From WTGU01 sp965200925 (lineage in GTDB: Bacteria > Pseudomonadota > Alphaproteobacteria > UBA828), in the NCBI GenBank assembly GCA_965200925.1, contig OZ241738.1, positions 806,001 to 870,000 on the forward strand: a stretch of DNA of 64,000 bases, written 5' to 3'. A program made the translations under genes and the position numbers. Positions 25,047 through 35,100 of this stretch are shown here, one piece after another (positions within the stretch are counted from its first letter, which is position 1; every line of letters begins with the position of its first letter). The notes under the pieces are model-generated. The model was not told the DNA's origin. It made no database searches and was given only the letters and a program-made list of their open reading frames with translations.

Positions 25047-26393
25047 TCAATGCGCCTTTCTGTCCCAGGAGGTCATCGCCCGGTAGGCCGGCGGCAGCGC
25101 GTGGCCGGCGAGCCGCGCCGCGGCCTGGATCGTCTCCACCAGCGCCGCGTCCTCCGCCTCCTTGCGGTGCGCCTTCATGTCGCCGTTGCGGTAGGCGTTG
25201 AGCAGCCGGAGTTGCCACGGGTCCATGCCGATGGTCCGCGCGATCCTGTCCATCTGCAACTCGATGGCGAACGAGCCGGCCATGACGCCGAAGCCGCGCA
25301 TGGCGCTCGACGGCGGCCGGTTGGTGAAGACCACCCGGGCATCCACCCAGACGTTGGGGATCGTGTAGGGGCCGGGCATGTGGCCGGCGTGCTTCATCGA
25401 GCCGTAGGAGCTGAAGCGCAGATAGGCGCCCGAATCCTGGTAGGAGGTGATCTTGCGGGCGACGATGCGGCCGTCGTTCATCACCCCGTCCTTGATTCGG
25501 AGGCGCCAGGCGGCGCGGGTGGAGGAGACCTGCATCTCCTCCTCGCGGGTGTATTTGAACTTCACCGGGCGCCCGGTCTTCATCGCCGCCAGCACCGCGA
25601 TCGGTTCGACCTGGACGTCGACCTTGCCGCCGAAGCCGCCGCCGACCGTGCCGCCGAGGAAGCGCAGCCGGCCCGGCGGGACGGCGAGGATGGCCGCGGT
25701 GTTGTCGCGGGCGAAATGCACCGCCTGGGTGTTGGTGTGCACCGTGATTCGCCCGTCGCCGCCGGACTTGGCGATACAGCCGTTGGTCTCCATCGGCGCC
25801 TGTTCGATCGGCTTCGTCTGGTAACTGTCCTCGACGATGTGGTCCGCTTCGGCGAACGCCTTCTCCACGTCGCCGAAGCGGATCTGGGCGGCGTCGTGAT
25901 CGTCGGGATAGACGTAGTGGTTGCGGGGCCAGTGGGCGGTGATGGCCGGCGCGGCGCCCGTGATCGCCTCCTCCACGTCGAACACGCCGGGGAGCGGGTC
26001 GTAGCGGACCTCGACCTTGGCGGCGCCGGCGCGCGCGGCCTCGGCGGTTTCGCCAACCACGGCCACGATCGGCTCGCCCCGCCAGCGCACCTTGTCGAAG
26101 GCCAGCACCGGCTCGTCCTCGGGGCCGACTCCGACTGCGGCGAGGCCGTTCCAGACCTTCTTGCCGGGCAGATCCTCGTGGGTGAGTACGCAGACGACGC
26201 CGGGACTCGCCTTCGCAGCGGCCGTGTCGACGTGGAGAATCCGCGCGTGGGGCTCGGTGCTGCGGTGCATCTTCAGATGCAGCATCCGCGGGTAATGCAC
26301 GTCCTCGTAGTAGCCGGTCTGGCCGCGCACGTGGCTTTGCAGGTCGCGCTGGCCGACCGACTGGCCGACGACGTCGAGGTCCTTCATCGACAT
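25047..26393 (-). CDS. Molybdenum hydroxylase, molybdopterin subunit N-terminal half (NdhL-like)
   Basis: A 448-residue protein corresponding to the N-terminal aldehyde-oxidase 'hammerhead' domain (~15-130) and the first molybdopterin-binding domain, with GGTVGGGFGGKVDVQVEP (~residue 235) and TNRPPSSAMRGFG (~residue 335). It ends at TGA 25047, exactly where the second half begins in frame. ATG 26393 follows AGGG; ATG 26387 is an alternative. With the neighbouring FAD and FeS subunits it should form a heterotetrameric unit that hydroxylates a substrate using water-derived oxygen. Confidence 0.87.
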   Translation of the reverse strand: MSMKDLDVVGQSVGQRDLQSHVRGQTGYYEDVHYPRMLHLKMHRSTEPHARILHVDTAAAKASPGVVCVLTHEDLPGKKVWNGLAAVGVGPEDEPVLAFDKVRWRGEPIVAVVGETAEAARAGAAKVEVRYDPLPGVFDVEEAITGAAPAITAHWPRNHYVYPDDHDAAQIRFGDVEKAFAEADHIVEDSYQTKPIEQAPMETNGCIAKSGGDGRITVHTNTQAVHFARDNTAAILAVPPGRLRFLGGTVGGGFGGKVDVQVEPIAVLAAMKTGRPVKFKYTREEEMQVSSTRAAWRLRIKDGVMNDGRIVARKITSYQDSGAYLRFSSYGSMKHAGHMPGPYTIPNVWVDARVVFTNRPPSSAMRGFGVMAGSFAIELQMDRIARTIGMDPWQLRLLNAYRNGDMKAHRKEAEDAALVETIQAAARLAGHALPPAYRAMTSWDRKAH

Positions 26394-26410
26394 TCCCTGG
26401 CCCTTCCCGT

Positions 26411-26896
26411 CTATGCCGCGCCGTCGTCCGCGCGCGAAGCGGCAGCCCGCTCCACGGCCCGGACGATCGGGGCAAACCCGGTGCAGCGACAGAGATTGCC
26501 CGAGAGCCCTTCCACGATGTCGTCGCGGGTGGGCGCCGGGTTGCGATCGAGCAGCGCCTTCGCCGCGACGATCATGCCTGCCGTGCAATAGCCGCATTGC
26601 GCCGCGTGGCTCTCGACGGAGGCCCGTTGCAGCGGCGCGGCCGCGCCGCTCGCGTCGAGGCCCTCGAGCGTGACCACCTCGGCGCCTTCGACCCGCTCCG
26701 CCGTCGTCAGGCAGGAGAGGCGGAGTTCTCCGTCGATCAGGACGGAACAACTGCCGCAGCCGCCTTGCGCGCAACCGCTCTTGACCGCGGTGAGCTCCAG
26801 CGTGTCGCGCAGCACGTCCTGGAGCGTCGCCAGCGGCTGGGCGAGCACGGTCTCGTCGCGGCCGTTGACGTTGAGGCGTATCGGTTTCGCGTCCAT
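26411..26896 (-). CDS. Molybdenum hydroxylase, 2x[2Fe-2S] subunit
   Basis: A 161-residue small subunit. The N-terminal plant-type ferredoxin domain has GCAQGGCGSCSVLIDG and a later LSC; the C-terminal helical domain has QCGYCTAGM and NLCRCTGF for the second cluster. It passes electrons from the molybdenum centre to FAD. The gene is 25 bases downstream of the FAD subunit gene and 17 bases upstream of the split molybdopterin subunit genes. All cluster Cys residues are present. Confidence 0.95.
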   Translation of the reverse strand: MDAKPIRLNVNGRDETVLAQPLATLQDVLRDTLELTAVKSGCAQGGCGSCSVLIDGELRLSCLTTAERVEGAEVVTLEGLDASGAAAPLQRASVESHAAQCGYCTAGMIVAAKALLDRNPAPTRDDIVEGLSGNLCRCTGFAPIVRAVERAAASRADDGAA

Positions 26897-26921
26897 CTTA
26901 CGGTTTTCCCGCGGCCTGCCT

Positions 26922-27740
26922 TCAGGTGAGCTTCGTCAGAACGCGGCGAGTGAAGACGCCGGCCATGCGCCGGCGGTACCAGGCGCTGGCGACGGAATCA
27001 GTCTCCGGCGAGACGCCGGCCTCGGCCGCGTGCGCCGCCGCCGCCAGCGCGGCCTCGTCGAGACGGGAGCCGACCACTGCCTCTTCCGCCGCCGGGCAGC
27101 GGACCGGATGCGGGCTGGCGCCGCCGATCGCGATTCGCGCCGCCGTCACGGTACTGCCATCGCCTTTCTCCACCTGGGCGGCGACCGTCGCCACAGACGG
27201 ACTGGCAAAGCGCCGGCGGGCGCATTTCAGATAGGCGGCGGCGCCGGCAGGTGCGTCCAGATCGATCCGTGTGAGGAGCCCTGCGCGCGGCGCGGCGCCG
27301 TTCTCCCAATCCGCGTAGAAATCCTCGATTCCGCGGGTGACTTCGCCGTCGGGGGTCGCGAAGACGAGGTCCGCGCCGAAGGCGAGCAGTGCCACGGCGA
27401 GGTCGCCGGCCGGTGCGGGCGCGAAGACGTTACCGCCGACCGTCGCCATGTTCTGGATGGCGGGGCCGCCCACCGAGTGCGTCGCCTGCGCGAGCGCGGG
27501 CAGGGGCACGGCATCGCGGAGCGCGCCGGCGGAGACCGCAGCACCGACGGACCAGCCTCCGTCGCGCGGCACCACCCGGTCGAGGCCGAGGCGGTCCACG
27601 CCGAGCAGGTAGCCGTCGTCCGAGGGATGGACATCACGCAACACGCCGGTTCCGCCGGCCAGGATCGTCAGTGCCGCGCCGTGTTCGGCGATCAGAGTAG
27701 TCGCCTCGTCGATCGATCCGGGCCGAAGCAGTTCCGGCAT
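26922..27740 (-). CDS. Molybdenum hydroxylase, FAD-binding subunit
   Basis: A 272-residue medium subunit (CoxM/XdhB family). The FAD-binding motifs are the P-loop-like ILAGGTGVLRDV (~residue 28) and the second motif ATVGGNVFAPAPAGDLAVAL (~residue 105), where family members usually read TxGGNixxxxPaxD. The C-terminal CO-dehydrogenase flavoprotein domain contains RRFASPSVATVAAQV. It is the first gene of the four-gene operon; GGGGAGGA lies 10 bases before ATG 27740. The long open frame upstream lacks family similarity. Confidence 0.9.
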   Translation of the reverse strand: MPELLRPGSIDEATTLIAEHGAALTILAGGTGVLRDVHPSDDGYLLGVDRLGLDRVVPRDGGWSVGAAVSAGALRDAVPLPALAQATHSVGGPAIQNMATVGGNVFAPAPAGDLAVALLAFGADLVFATPDGEVTRGIEDFYADWENGAAPRAGLLTRIDLDAPAGAAAYLKCARRRFASPSVATVAAQVEKGDGSTVTAARIAIGGASPHPVRCPAAEEAVVGSRLDEAALAAAAHAAEAGVSPETDSVASAWYRRRMAGVFTRRVLTKLT

Positions 27741-27950
27741 GTCGGGTTGTCCTCCCCTCGTCAGTCCGGCACGATAGCACGGCGGCCACCCGAGCGCACC
27801 GCCCTGTTCGCCATGGCGCGGTCGCTCGTGCATGATCGGCGCCGGCGGGCGACACCCCGACGCGGCGTGAGCCGAATCCGCTTTCATCGGGAAGCCAATT
27901 CAGGCAGGATCAGGGTGCCAAAGGCGTGAGATGTACGGAGAGCCGAGCAC

Positions 27951-28175
27951 ATGATCGCTGACAGCTACTTCAAGACGCGCCACGAGGCGGATAGCGAGAC
28001 ACAACGCCGCCGCCGGGACCCGAACGCGAAAGGCATGATCACCAAGGTCTCGCCATCAGCCTACGGTGGGTTTCGCGTCCATTCCGTGTCCGCCGAATTG
28101 ATGGTCGATTGCCTCGTCGATGGTCCGCCGCTCATGCCCGAGCGGAACGTGACGGGTCGCTACGGAGCGCGATGA
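27951..28175 (+). CDS. Small hypothetical protein
   Basis: A 74-residue basic protein with a charged N-terminal half (TRHEADSETQRRRRDPNAKG) and a more ordered second half (SAYGGFRVHSVSAELMVDCLVDG). No family recognised. It overlaps the next gene by ATGA, which supports real translation of both. The start ATG follows GGAGAGCC at plausible spacing. Confidence 0.5.
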   Translation: MIADSYFKTRHEADSETQRRRRDPNAKGMITKVSPSAYGGFRVHSVSAELMVDCLVDGPPLMPERNVTGRYGAR

Positions 28176-28618
28176 ACGACGATCGAGACGGTGGCTCCGG
28201 TCGGGTTCCACAACCGGTCAACCGCGGTACCGAACCGGCTGAGATCGAGTTTTTCCGCGAGCTGATCAGGCTGGAAGACCGAAGGCTCGACGAAGCCCGC
28301 AGGCGCACCGAGCTTGTCGAGCGGGCGCTGGAGCTGAACGACGACCAGGATCGGCGGCAGGCCGAGTATGCGAAACTTGATTTGGAGTCTCGCGAGCGCG
28401 CCGATGTTCGCCGCCACAAGCGGGCGGGACGCGCACTTTATGCCTTGATCGTGATTGCCGGCGGCGCGTTCGCGTTGCTCATCGCGTTGTCGTTCTTCGG
28501 AACGGCCGAACAGTCGAAGACGGCGATCGAAATCCTCAAATACGCGGCGACCGGCATTGGTGGTTTCGGTCTTGGATATGCCATCCTCTCGGCGTTCCGA
28601 CGGCTGACCCGACCCTGA
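28172..28618 (+). CDS. Small membrane protein with coiled-coil N-terminus
   Basis: A 148-residue protein. Residues ~20-88 are highly charged and helical (FRELIRLEDRRLDEARRRTE onward), a likely coiled coil. Two hydrophobic segments follow at ~92-113 (LYALIVIAGGAFALLIALSFF) and ~125-143 (YAATGIGGFGLGYAIL). GGAG lies close before the ATG. It overlaps the upstream small gene by 4 bases. Similar small membrane proteins occur beside toxins or defence genes and in prophages, but nothing here supports a specific role. Confidence 0.6.
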   Translation: MNDDRDGGSGRVPQPVNRGTEPAEIEFFRELIRLEDRRLDEARRRTELVERALELNDDQDRRQAEYAKLDLESRERADVRRHKRAGRALYALIVIAGGAFALLIALSFFGTAEQSKTAIEILKYAATGIGGFGLGYAILSAFRRLTRP

Positions 28619-28676
28619 GGAGTGTCCGTGCCGCGCGCCTGAAAAGCGCGCCGCCTCGCGCGAGGACTCGCTTTCG

Positions 28677-29801
28677 TCAGAGCAGATCCGTCTCGATGAT
28701 GTCCACGCCGCGCTGGCGGTCGATCAGGTAGAGCAGGCCGCGGTCATCCACCGTCACGTCGTTGGAGGAGGCGCGGGCGCATCCTTCGGGCGGGTCGGGG
28801 ACGAAGCTCCCCGCCTCCCGAGGCGCGAAGGGATCCGACAGGTCGAACAGGCGGAGGCCCTGGGCGAACCACGCGAAGGGCACGATGTCGCCCGCGAACC
28901 TGTCGGAGGGCTGGTGGCAGCCCGTCATGTCCGGCTGCGGGCTGCCGTCCCGATCGACGCCCTCCACGTTGATCGTGGCGATGGGGATCGGGCAGTGCTC
29001 CTCGGTGATGTCGTAGACCCAGGCGAAGGCGGGCGGGGCCGGCCACAGCTTGGCCACGTCCTCGTCGGCGACCACCATGATCCGCCGCCCCCTGAGGGGA
29101 TGCGGGAAGGGCAGGCAGGTGTGGGTCGGGTGCGGGAAGGTGGGGCTGGTGTTGAGACCGGCGACCAGCTTCGGCCGCGCCATGTCCGCGATATCCAGGA
29201 TGAAGAGGCCGTGATGCCAGTAGCTCACGTAAAGCCGGTCGCCGAGCCTGAGAGGATGATGGCAACGGGGGGGCACCCAGTCCGTCCAGGGGTAGTCCTC
29301 GCCGCCCGCGCGCCATTGCCCGGGGATCCACCAGCGCCCGACCTCCTCGGGCGCGGCCGGGTCGGCCAGATCGAGGATCATCACGATGTTGCCGATATAG
29401 CCCTCGACGGTCGGCGAGATGTAGGCGTAGCGCCCGTCGAACGAGAAGCGGTGCACGCCCTTCCCGGCCGTGCGCCACTTCGCGACCATGCGCGGGGTGG
29501 CGGGGGCGGAGACGTCATAGATTCCGAGCCCGCCGCCGAAATCCTCGGCGCCGGCGCCGACTCTCTCGTGGTTCACGAGCATGACGCCGTCAGCGACGCG
29601 GACCTTGTGCGAGTGCCAACCTTCCGGCAGGTCGATCCGGGCGCGTTCGCGCGGCCGCTGCGGGTCTGCCACGTCGACGATCGTGGTCCCCGACGGGTGG
29701 CGCATGTGGCCGATGTAGAGCGTCGTCCCGTCGACCCAGACCTGGCCGCCGCCAGGGCAGTCGATGTGGGCGATGCGGCGGGTCCGGTGGGAGTTGGCCA
29801 T
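28677..29801 (-). CDS. LVIVD-repeat beta-propeller protein
   Basis: A 374-residue protein without an evident signal peptide. It has several LVIVD-type repeats: GTTIVDVADPQRP, GLGIYDVSAPATPRMV, VMILDLADPAAPEEV, GLFILDIADMARPKLV and GLRLFDLSDPFAPREAG, each with the D-x-x-x-P pattern of these blades. Such proteins form beta-propellers; functions are mostly unknown. It is the third gene of a minus-strand set with a 3-hydroxyacyl-CoA dehydrogenase and a gentisate-dioxygenase-like cupin (34-base gap), suggesting a link to the same catabolic task, possibly as a lactonase-like or scaffolding protein. That role is inference. Confidence 0.78.
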   Translation of the reverse strand: MANSHRTRRIAHIDCPGGGQVWVDGTTLYIGHMRHPSGTTIVDVADPQRPRERARIDLPEGWHSHKVRVADGVMLVNHERVGAGAEDFGGGLGIYDVSAPATPRMVAKWRTAGKGVHRFSFDGRYAYISPTVEGYIGNIVMILDLADPAAPEEVGRWWIPGQWRAGGEDYPWTDWVPPRCHHPLRLGDRLYVSYWHHGLFILDIADMARPKLVAGLNTSPTFPHPTHTCLPFPHPLRGRRIMVVADEDVAKLWPAPPAFAWVYDITEEHCPIPIATINVEGVDRDGSPQPDMTGCHQPSDRFAGDIVPFAWFAQGLRLFDLSDPFAPREAGSFVPDPPEGCARASSNDVTVDDRGLLYLIDRQRGVDIIETDLL

Positions 29802-29835
29802 CCGTCCGTCCGGGAACGTTCCGCGGCGCGCGGGC

Positions 29836-30759
29836 CTACCCGCTCGCTTCCAGAGCGCGGCGGACGGCGACGAGCTGCCCGGCCCGCTTGCCCCGCAGGG
29901 CCTCGATGTCCTCCGGCCGGTAGGAGAAGATGCCGCCCCCGGTCTTCATGCCGAGATCGCCCCTGGCCGTCCGTTCGGTGACGTAGCCGCTCACGTCCCC
30001 GCGGTTGCAGAGGTCCTTGTTCAGGTAGCCGCCGACGGCTTGGTAGATGTCGAGGCCGGCCATGTCGAGCAGCGCCATCGGCCCCACCACGGCGAGCTTG
30101 TAGCCGACGCCCCAGGAGACGCAGGTGTCGAGGCCCTCCGGCTCGATCACGCCCTTCTCCACCAGGTCGCAGGCCTCGCGCATGATCGCGTAGAGGATGC
30201 GGTTTTCGACGAAGCCGGGGACGTCCTTCTTGACGACCACGGGCAGCAGGCCGAGGTCTTCGATCGCCCGCGTCATCCAGTCTACCGTTTCCCGCGCCGT
30301 CTCGGCGCCGGCGATGACCTCGATCACCGGAATGATGAACGGCGGATTCGACCAATGCATCCCGACGACGCGGCCCGGCGCCGAATTGCCGGCCTGGAGC
30401 GTGGTCACCGGGATGCCCGAGGTGTTGGAGGCGAGCACGCACTCCTTGGACACCAGCGCGTCCAGCTCCGCGAACACCTGGAGCTTGATCTCGGCGTTTT
30501 CCGGCACGCTTTCGATCACGAGGTCGGCGCCGGAAACGGCCTCGGAGAGGGTGTCGTGATAGCTGATTGCGTCGGCCCCGCCGTGCTCCGGCGTGCCGAG
30601 CTTCGCGAGCACGCCCAAGGCCATCCCGGCCATGCCCGGCGCCTTTTCCAGCGCCGCGGCCTCGGTGTCGAAGGCGCGCACCGTCAGCCCGCCGCGCGCC
30701 AGCGTCGCCGCCATGCCGGGCCCCATCGTTCCCAGGCCGATCACTGCCGCCGTGGTCAT
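29836..30759 (-). CDS. 3-hydroxyacyl-CoA dehydrogenase family protein
   Basis: A 307-residue NAD-dependent dehydrogenase. The Rossmann motif is AVIGLGTMGPGMAATLA at the N-terminus, the catalytic region is GMHWSNPPFIIPVIEVIAG (the family's HFFNPp-type His is in GMHW) and the C-terminal domain starts at DVPGFVENRILYAIMREA. It oxidises 3-hydroxyacyl-CoA or a related 3-hydroxy acid. The position between a ring-cleavage dioxygenase-like gene and a propeller protein points to aromatic or side-chain degradation rather than general beta-oxidation. AGGAGAAG precedes the ATG. Confidence 0.9.
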   Translation of the reverse strand: MTTAAVIGLGTMGPGMAATLARGGLTVRAFDTEAAALEKAPGMAGMALGVLAKLGTPEHGGADAISYHDTLSEAVSGADLVIESVPENAEIKLQVFAELDALVSKECVLASNTSGIPVTTLQAGNSAPGRVVGMHWSNPPFIIPVIEVIAGAETARETVDWMTRAIEDLGLLPVVVKKDVPGFVENRILYAIMREACDLVEKGVIEPEGLDTCVSWGVGYKLAVVGPMALLDMAGLDIYQAVGGYLNKDLCNRGDVSGYVTERTARGDLGMKTGGGIFSYRPEDIEALRGKRAGQLVAVRRALEASG

Positions 30760-30791
30760 ATCGCTTCTCCTGTCGTGTCGGGCCGCCCGCT

Positions 30792-31931
30792 CTATGCGAG
30801 GCGGACGACCGCGCCCGCGTCGTCGCGGCCCCATTTCTTGAACAATCCGAGCACGCTCAGTGCCGGCCGGTCGCTCGCGACGAAGAGGATCGCGGGCGCC
30901 GTCTCCGAACCGTTGGCGTGTTCGCACCAGGCGCCGCCGGGCACCGCCAGCGTGTCGAACGGCGCCCAGTCGAACCGCGCACCGTCGATCAGGCTGTGCC
31001 CGCGCCCTTCGAGCGGCGCGACGAGCAGGCTCGCGGTCTGCTTGAGCGGTCGCGTCCTTTCGCCGGGCCGCAGCATTTGCGCGAAGAAGGTCATCGTCTT
31101 GAAAACCGGCCCGCCGCGGGTCGGATCGACGTATTCGACCGTCAGCGCCTCGTGGGGGTCGCCGTCGCGGTCGCGGTGCGCCTCCAGCAGCCCGCGCATG
31201 GCCTCCCAGCGATAGACGTACATCGGCGAGGCCGCGCCCGTGCCCCGCGCATGCGACACGAAACGCGGCATGAGGCCGCCGGCGCCGTAGATCGCGGTCG
31301 AATGGTCGGCGGTGAAGCGGGCCGATTGCTCCTTCGCCGCGACCTTCACGCCGTCCCGCTCTTCTTCGTAGTCGTGCTCGAAATAGATCGCGTTGAGCAC
31401 CTCGACCAGCGGCAGGTCGAGCACCGAGAGATTGACGGCCGGCTCGTCGCCCTTGTTGCCGTGATTGTGCCAGGTGTCGTGGGGGGTCAGCACCATGTCG
31501 CCGGGGCCGAACAGGATGTCCTCTCCCTCGACGCCGGTGAAATTCATCGCGCCGGTGAGGCCGAGGCGGATGGCGTTCGGCGAATGGCGGTGCGGCGGCA
31601 TCACCTCGTGCGGGTCGTTGAGCCGGTAGGCGGTGTACATGGTCGATACCGTGGCCCGCGTCGGCGCAAGGCCGGGGTTGACCAGGATGAGGGAGCGGCG
31701 CTCGGAATCCGCCATCGAGACCAGTTCGGCTGAGCGGCGCAGCAGGGGTGCGATGTCGCTCTCGTAGCGCCAGAGCCAGGGGACCGCGCCCCGGCTCTTC
31801 ACCAGCCGCGCGATCTCGTCGTGGGCGACCTCGGTGGTGGTCGCCCAGAAGGGAAACATATGGCTGCGATGGACGTCCTCGTAGAGCGCGGCGAGCCGCG
31901 CTTCCCGATCGCTCTCCGCCGCCTGGGTCAT
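30792..31931 (-). CDS. Gentisate 1,2-dioxygenase-like double cupin protein
   Basis: A 379-residue cytosolic protein of the gentisate / 1-hydroxy-2-naphthoate / salicylate dioxygenase family. The N-terminal cupin has the Fe(II) ligands in MPPHRHSPNAIR (two His) and TPHDTWHNHGN (third His). The C-terminal cupin (~250-360) is degenerate, as in the family. These enzymes cleave aromatic rings next to a carboxylate using O2. The exact substrate cannot be told apart by eye. It is first in a three-gene minus-strand set. A family-typical YRWEAMRGLLEAHRDRDGDP lies before the second cupin. Confidence 0.86.
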   Translation of the reverse strand: MTQAAESDREARLAALYEDVHRSHMFPFWATTTEVAHDEIARLVKSRGAVPWLWRYESDIAPLLRRSAELVSMADSERRSLILVNPGLAPTRATVSTMYTAYRLNDPHEVMPPHRHSPNAIRLGLTGAMNFTGVEGEDILFGPGDMVLTPHDTWHNHGNKGDEPAVNLSVLDLPLVEVLNAIYFEHDYEEERDGVKVAAKEQSARFTADHSTAIYGAGGLMPRFVSHARGTGAASPMYVYRWEAMRGLLEAHRDRDGDPHEALTVEYVDPTRGGPVFKTMTFFAQMLRPGERTRPLKQTASLLVAPLEGRGHSLIDGARFDWAPFDTLAVPGGAWCEHANGSETAPAILFVASDRPALSVLGLFKKWGRDDAGAVVRLA

Positions 31932-32147
31932 GTGGTCGCTTGCCGCCGTTCCCGCCTCCGGCCGTAAAGATTATGCGGCGCCCGCCCCGCCGGCAACCGG
32001 GAGGCGGCGGGCAGGCGCGTCCTTGTGGATCGGGGCATAAAGGCAAGAATGCGCGATGGCCTCGACAGGGGGGAAGAGCGTGGCGCCGGCTCCGGGAGCG
32101 TGCGGCATCGCGGCGGCGCTTTCGGGCGACAGCGCGCGCGGCGGCCG

Positions 32148-35100
32148 ATGACGGATGCGAACCAGGCGGCCGCGTTTCGCGCCTATATCCGCGCCCTGGA
32201 GCGGACGCGGGCCAGCGGACGGGCGACCGAGCACAGCTATCGCCCGGCGCTTCAGGCACTGGTCGAGGGGTTGGGCGCAGGCGTGGAGGCCATCAACGAA
32301 CCGGCGCACGTCGCCTGCGGGGCGCCCGACTTCATCCTCGAGCGGCGCGGCATCCCGCTGGGCCATATCGAATGCAAGGACATCGGCACCGACCTGAACC
32401 GTGCGGAAGCCACGGAGCAGATGAAACGCTACCGGGACGGCCTGCCCAACCTGATCCTGACCGATCATCTGGAGTTCCTCCACTATACGGGGGGCGAGCG
32501 GCGCGAGAGCGTGCGCGTCGCGGGGCTGGACGGGCGGGGCGGGGTCGCGACGGAGGAGGATGCCGCCGCCCGGCTGAGCGCCCTGTTCGAGGCGTTCTTC
32601 GCGGCCGCTGTGCCCACGGTCGCCGAGCCTCGTGAACTGGCCCGGCGCATGGCGGCCAAGGCGCGTCTGTTGCGCGACGGTATCGAGCGGATTTTCGCGC
32701 GGGAAGAGGGTGAGGGGCCGCTTCACGAGATGTTGGCGGCCTATCGCGAGGTCCTGATCGCCGATCTTTCGCCGGCGGCGTTTGCGGATCTCCAGGCGCA
32801 GACCGCCGCCTACGGCCTATTCGCGGCGCGCTGCCTGCACGATCCCGCGGACGGTCCGTTCACGCGCCGGTCGGCTGTGTTCATGGAGACGACGCCGTTC
32901 CTGCGCGACCTGTTCGGGCGCGTGGCGGGCCCCGGCATCGACCCGCGCGTCGCCTGGATCGTGGACGATCTCGCCCTGTTGCTGGCGCGTGCGGACATGG
33001 CGGCGATCCTCGGGGATTTCGGCGCCAGGACGCGGCGGGAAGACCCGGTGGTGCATTTCTACGAGGATTTCCTGGCCGCCTACGATCCCGCCTTGCGGGA
33101 GATGCGCGGCGTCTATTACACGCCCGAGCCGGTGGTCTCGTATGTCGTGGCGAGCGTCGACCGCCTGCTCCGCGAGCGCTTCGACTTGGTCGACGGCCTC
33201 GCCGATACTGCGCCCGCCGCGCCGGAGTCACCCGGCCCGCGCGTGCTGATCCTCGATCCGGCGGCGGGGACCGGGAGCTTTCTTCGGGAGGTCGTGGCGC
33301 GTATCCGGGCGACGGTCGAGGTGAAGGGGCTCGGCGGCGCATGGGGCGACTACGTGCGCGATCACCTGCTGCCGCGCCTCTCCGGGTTCGAGCTGCTGAT
33401 GGCGCCCTACGCCATCTGCCACCTGAAGCTGGCGCTGGAGATCGGCGGAACAGAGGCCGGGTTCGCCATGCCGGAGGGCCGGCGACTCGGGGTCTTCCTC
33501 ACCAACGCGCTGGAGGAGGCGCACGAGGAGAGTCCGGGGCCGCTGTTCGCGCGTGAGATCGCCCGCGAAGCGGCGGGGGCGGACGCCGTGAAGCGCGAGA
33601 AGCCGGTGATGGTGGTGCTCGGCAACCCACCCTATTCCGGGCACTCCGCCAACAGGGGCGCATGGATCGCCGGGTTGCTGAGAGGCCGGGACGGCGCGTC
33701 CGAGACCGGCAGCTATTTCCGGGTGGACGGCGAACCGCTCGGCGAACGGAACCCGAAATGGCTGAACGACGATTACGTCAAGTTCCTCCGCTTCGCCCAG
33801 TGGCGGATCGAGCGCACGGGCGAAGGCGTGCTGGGCTTCGTCACCAACCACAGCTATCTCGACAACCCGACCTTCCGCGGGATGCGCAAGAGCTTGATGG
33901 AGAGCTTTGACGAGATTTACCTGCTGGACCTGCACGGCAATGCGAAGAAGAAGGAACGCGCGCCGGACGGGGGCAAGGACGAGAACGTATTCGACATCCA
34001 GCAGGGGGTGGCCATCGGCCTGTTCGTCAGGCGGGGAGGCTCGGGCGGTGCGCCGGCGCGGGTGTTCCACGCTGACCTGTGGGGGGCGCGGGAGGCGGGG
34101 CCGGGCGGCGGCAAGTATGGCTGGCTGGCGGCCAACGACGTGGGGACGACGGCCTGGACGGCGCTTGCGCCGAAGCCGCCGCTCTACCTGTTCGTGCCGC
34201 GCGACGAGGGGTTGAGCGCGGAATACGAGGCGGGCGCGCGGCTCGCGGATGTCTTCCCCGTCCATTCGGTGGGGATCGTCACGGCCCGCGACAGGCTGGC
34301 GATCCAGTGGAGCGCGGGGGAGATGCGGCGGGTGGCGCGGGACTTCGCCTCCCGCGACGCCGAGAGCGCCAGGAGCGCCTGGTCACTCGGCGGGGATTCC
34401 AGCGACTGGCGGGTCGCAGACGCACAACGGGACATTCGCGATCATCCAGAGCCGGACCGGCACGTCGCGCCCGTCCTCTACCGGCCTTTCGATACGCGCT
34501 TCACCTGGTACACCGGCCGGGCCGGCGGTTTCATCGTCCGCCCGCGTCCGAACGTCATGCGCCACATGCTGGCGGGGGAGAACCTGGGCCTCTCGACGAC
34601 TCGATCGACGGAGATAACGGGAGGCTGGGAGCATGTTTTCGTTTCGCGCATTCTCACGCAGCACCACGCGGTGTCGCTCAAGGAGGTCAATTACCTCTTC
34701 CCCCTCTACATCTACCCGGCGGAAGGCGCGGAGGGCTTCGGGAAGGCGCGCGCGGCGAACCTCGCGCCGGGCTTCGTCGAGGCGATGCGGGCGGCGCTCG
34801 GCCTCGATTTCGTTCCCGACGGCGCGGGCGACCTTGCAGCCACGTTCGGCCCCGAGGACGTGTTCCACGCCCTCTACGCCGTGCTCCACAGCCCGGCATA
34901 CCGCCGCCGCTACGCGTCCTTCCTGAAATCCGACTTCCCGCGCGTGCCGCTCATGGGCGAGCGGGCGCTGTTCGCCGATCTGGCCCGCCTGGGGCGGCGC
35001 CTCGTCGCCCTGCACGCGATGGAAGCGGAGGGAGAGGACGCCCCCGCCTTCCCGACGGCGGGGTCGAACCGCATCGAGAGGGTCCGCTATGCCCCGCCGA

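Noticed and set aside
25044..25049. In-frame TGA as a selenocysteine codon in a single molybdopterin protein
   Set aside because: The site is at a domain junction, not in the active site; a start codon follows after one codon and split subunits are known. No SECIS-like hairpin was obvious by eye.
28633..28651. GCGCGC-CTGAAAA-GCGCGC hairpin as terminator between convergent genes
   Set aside because: The stem is only 6 bp of alternating GC, common by chance in this composition, with no T-run.
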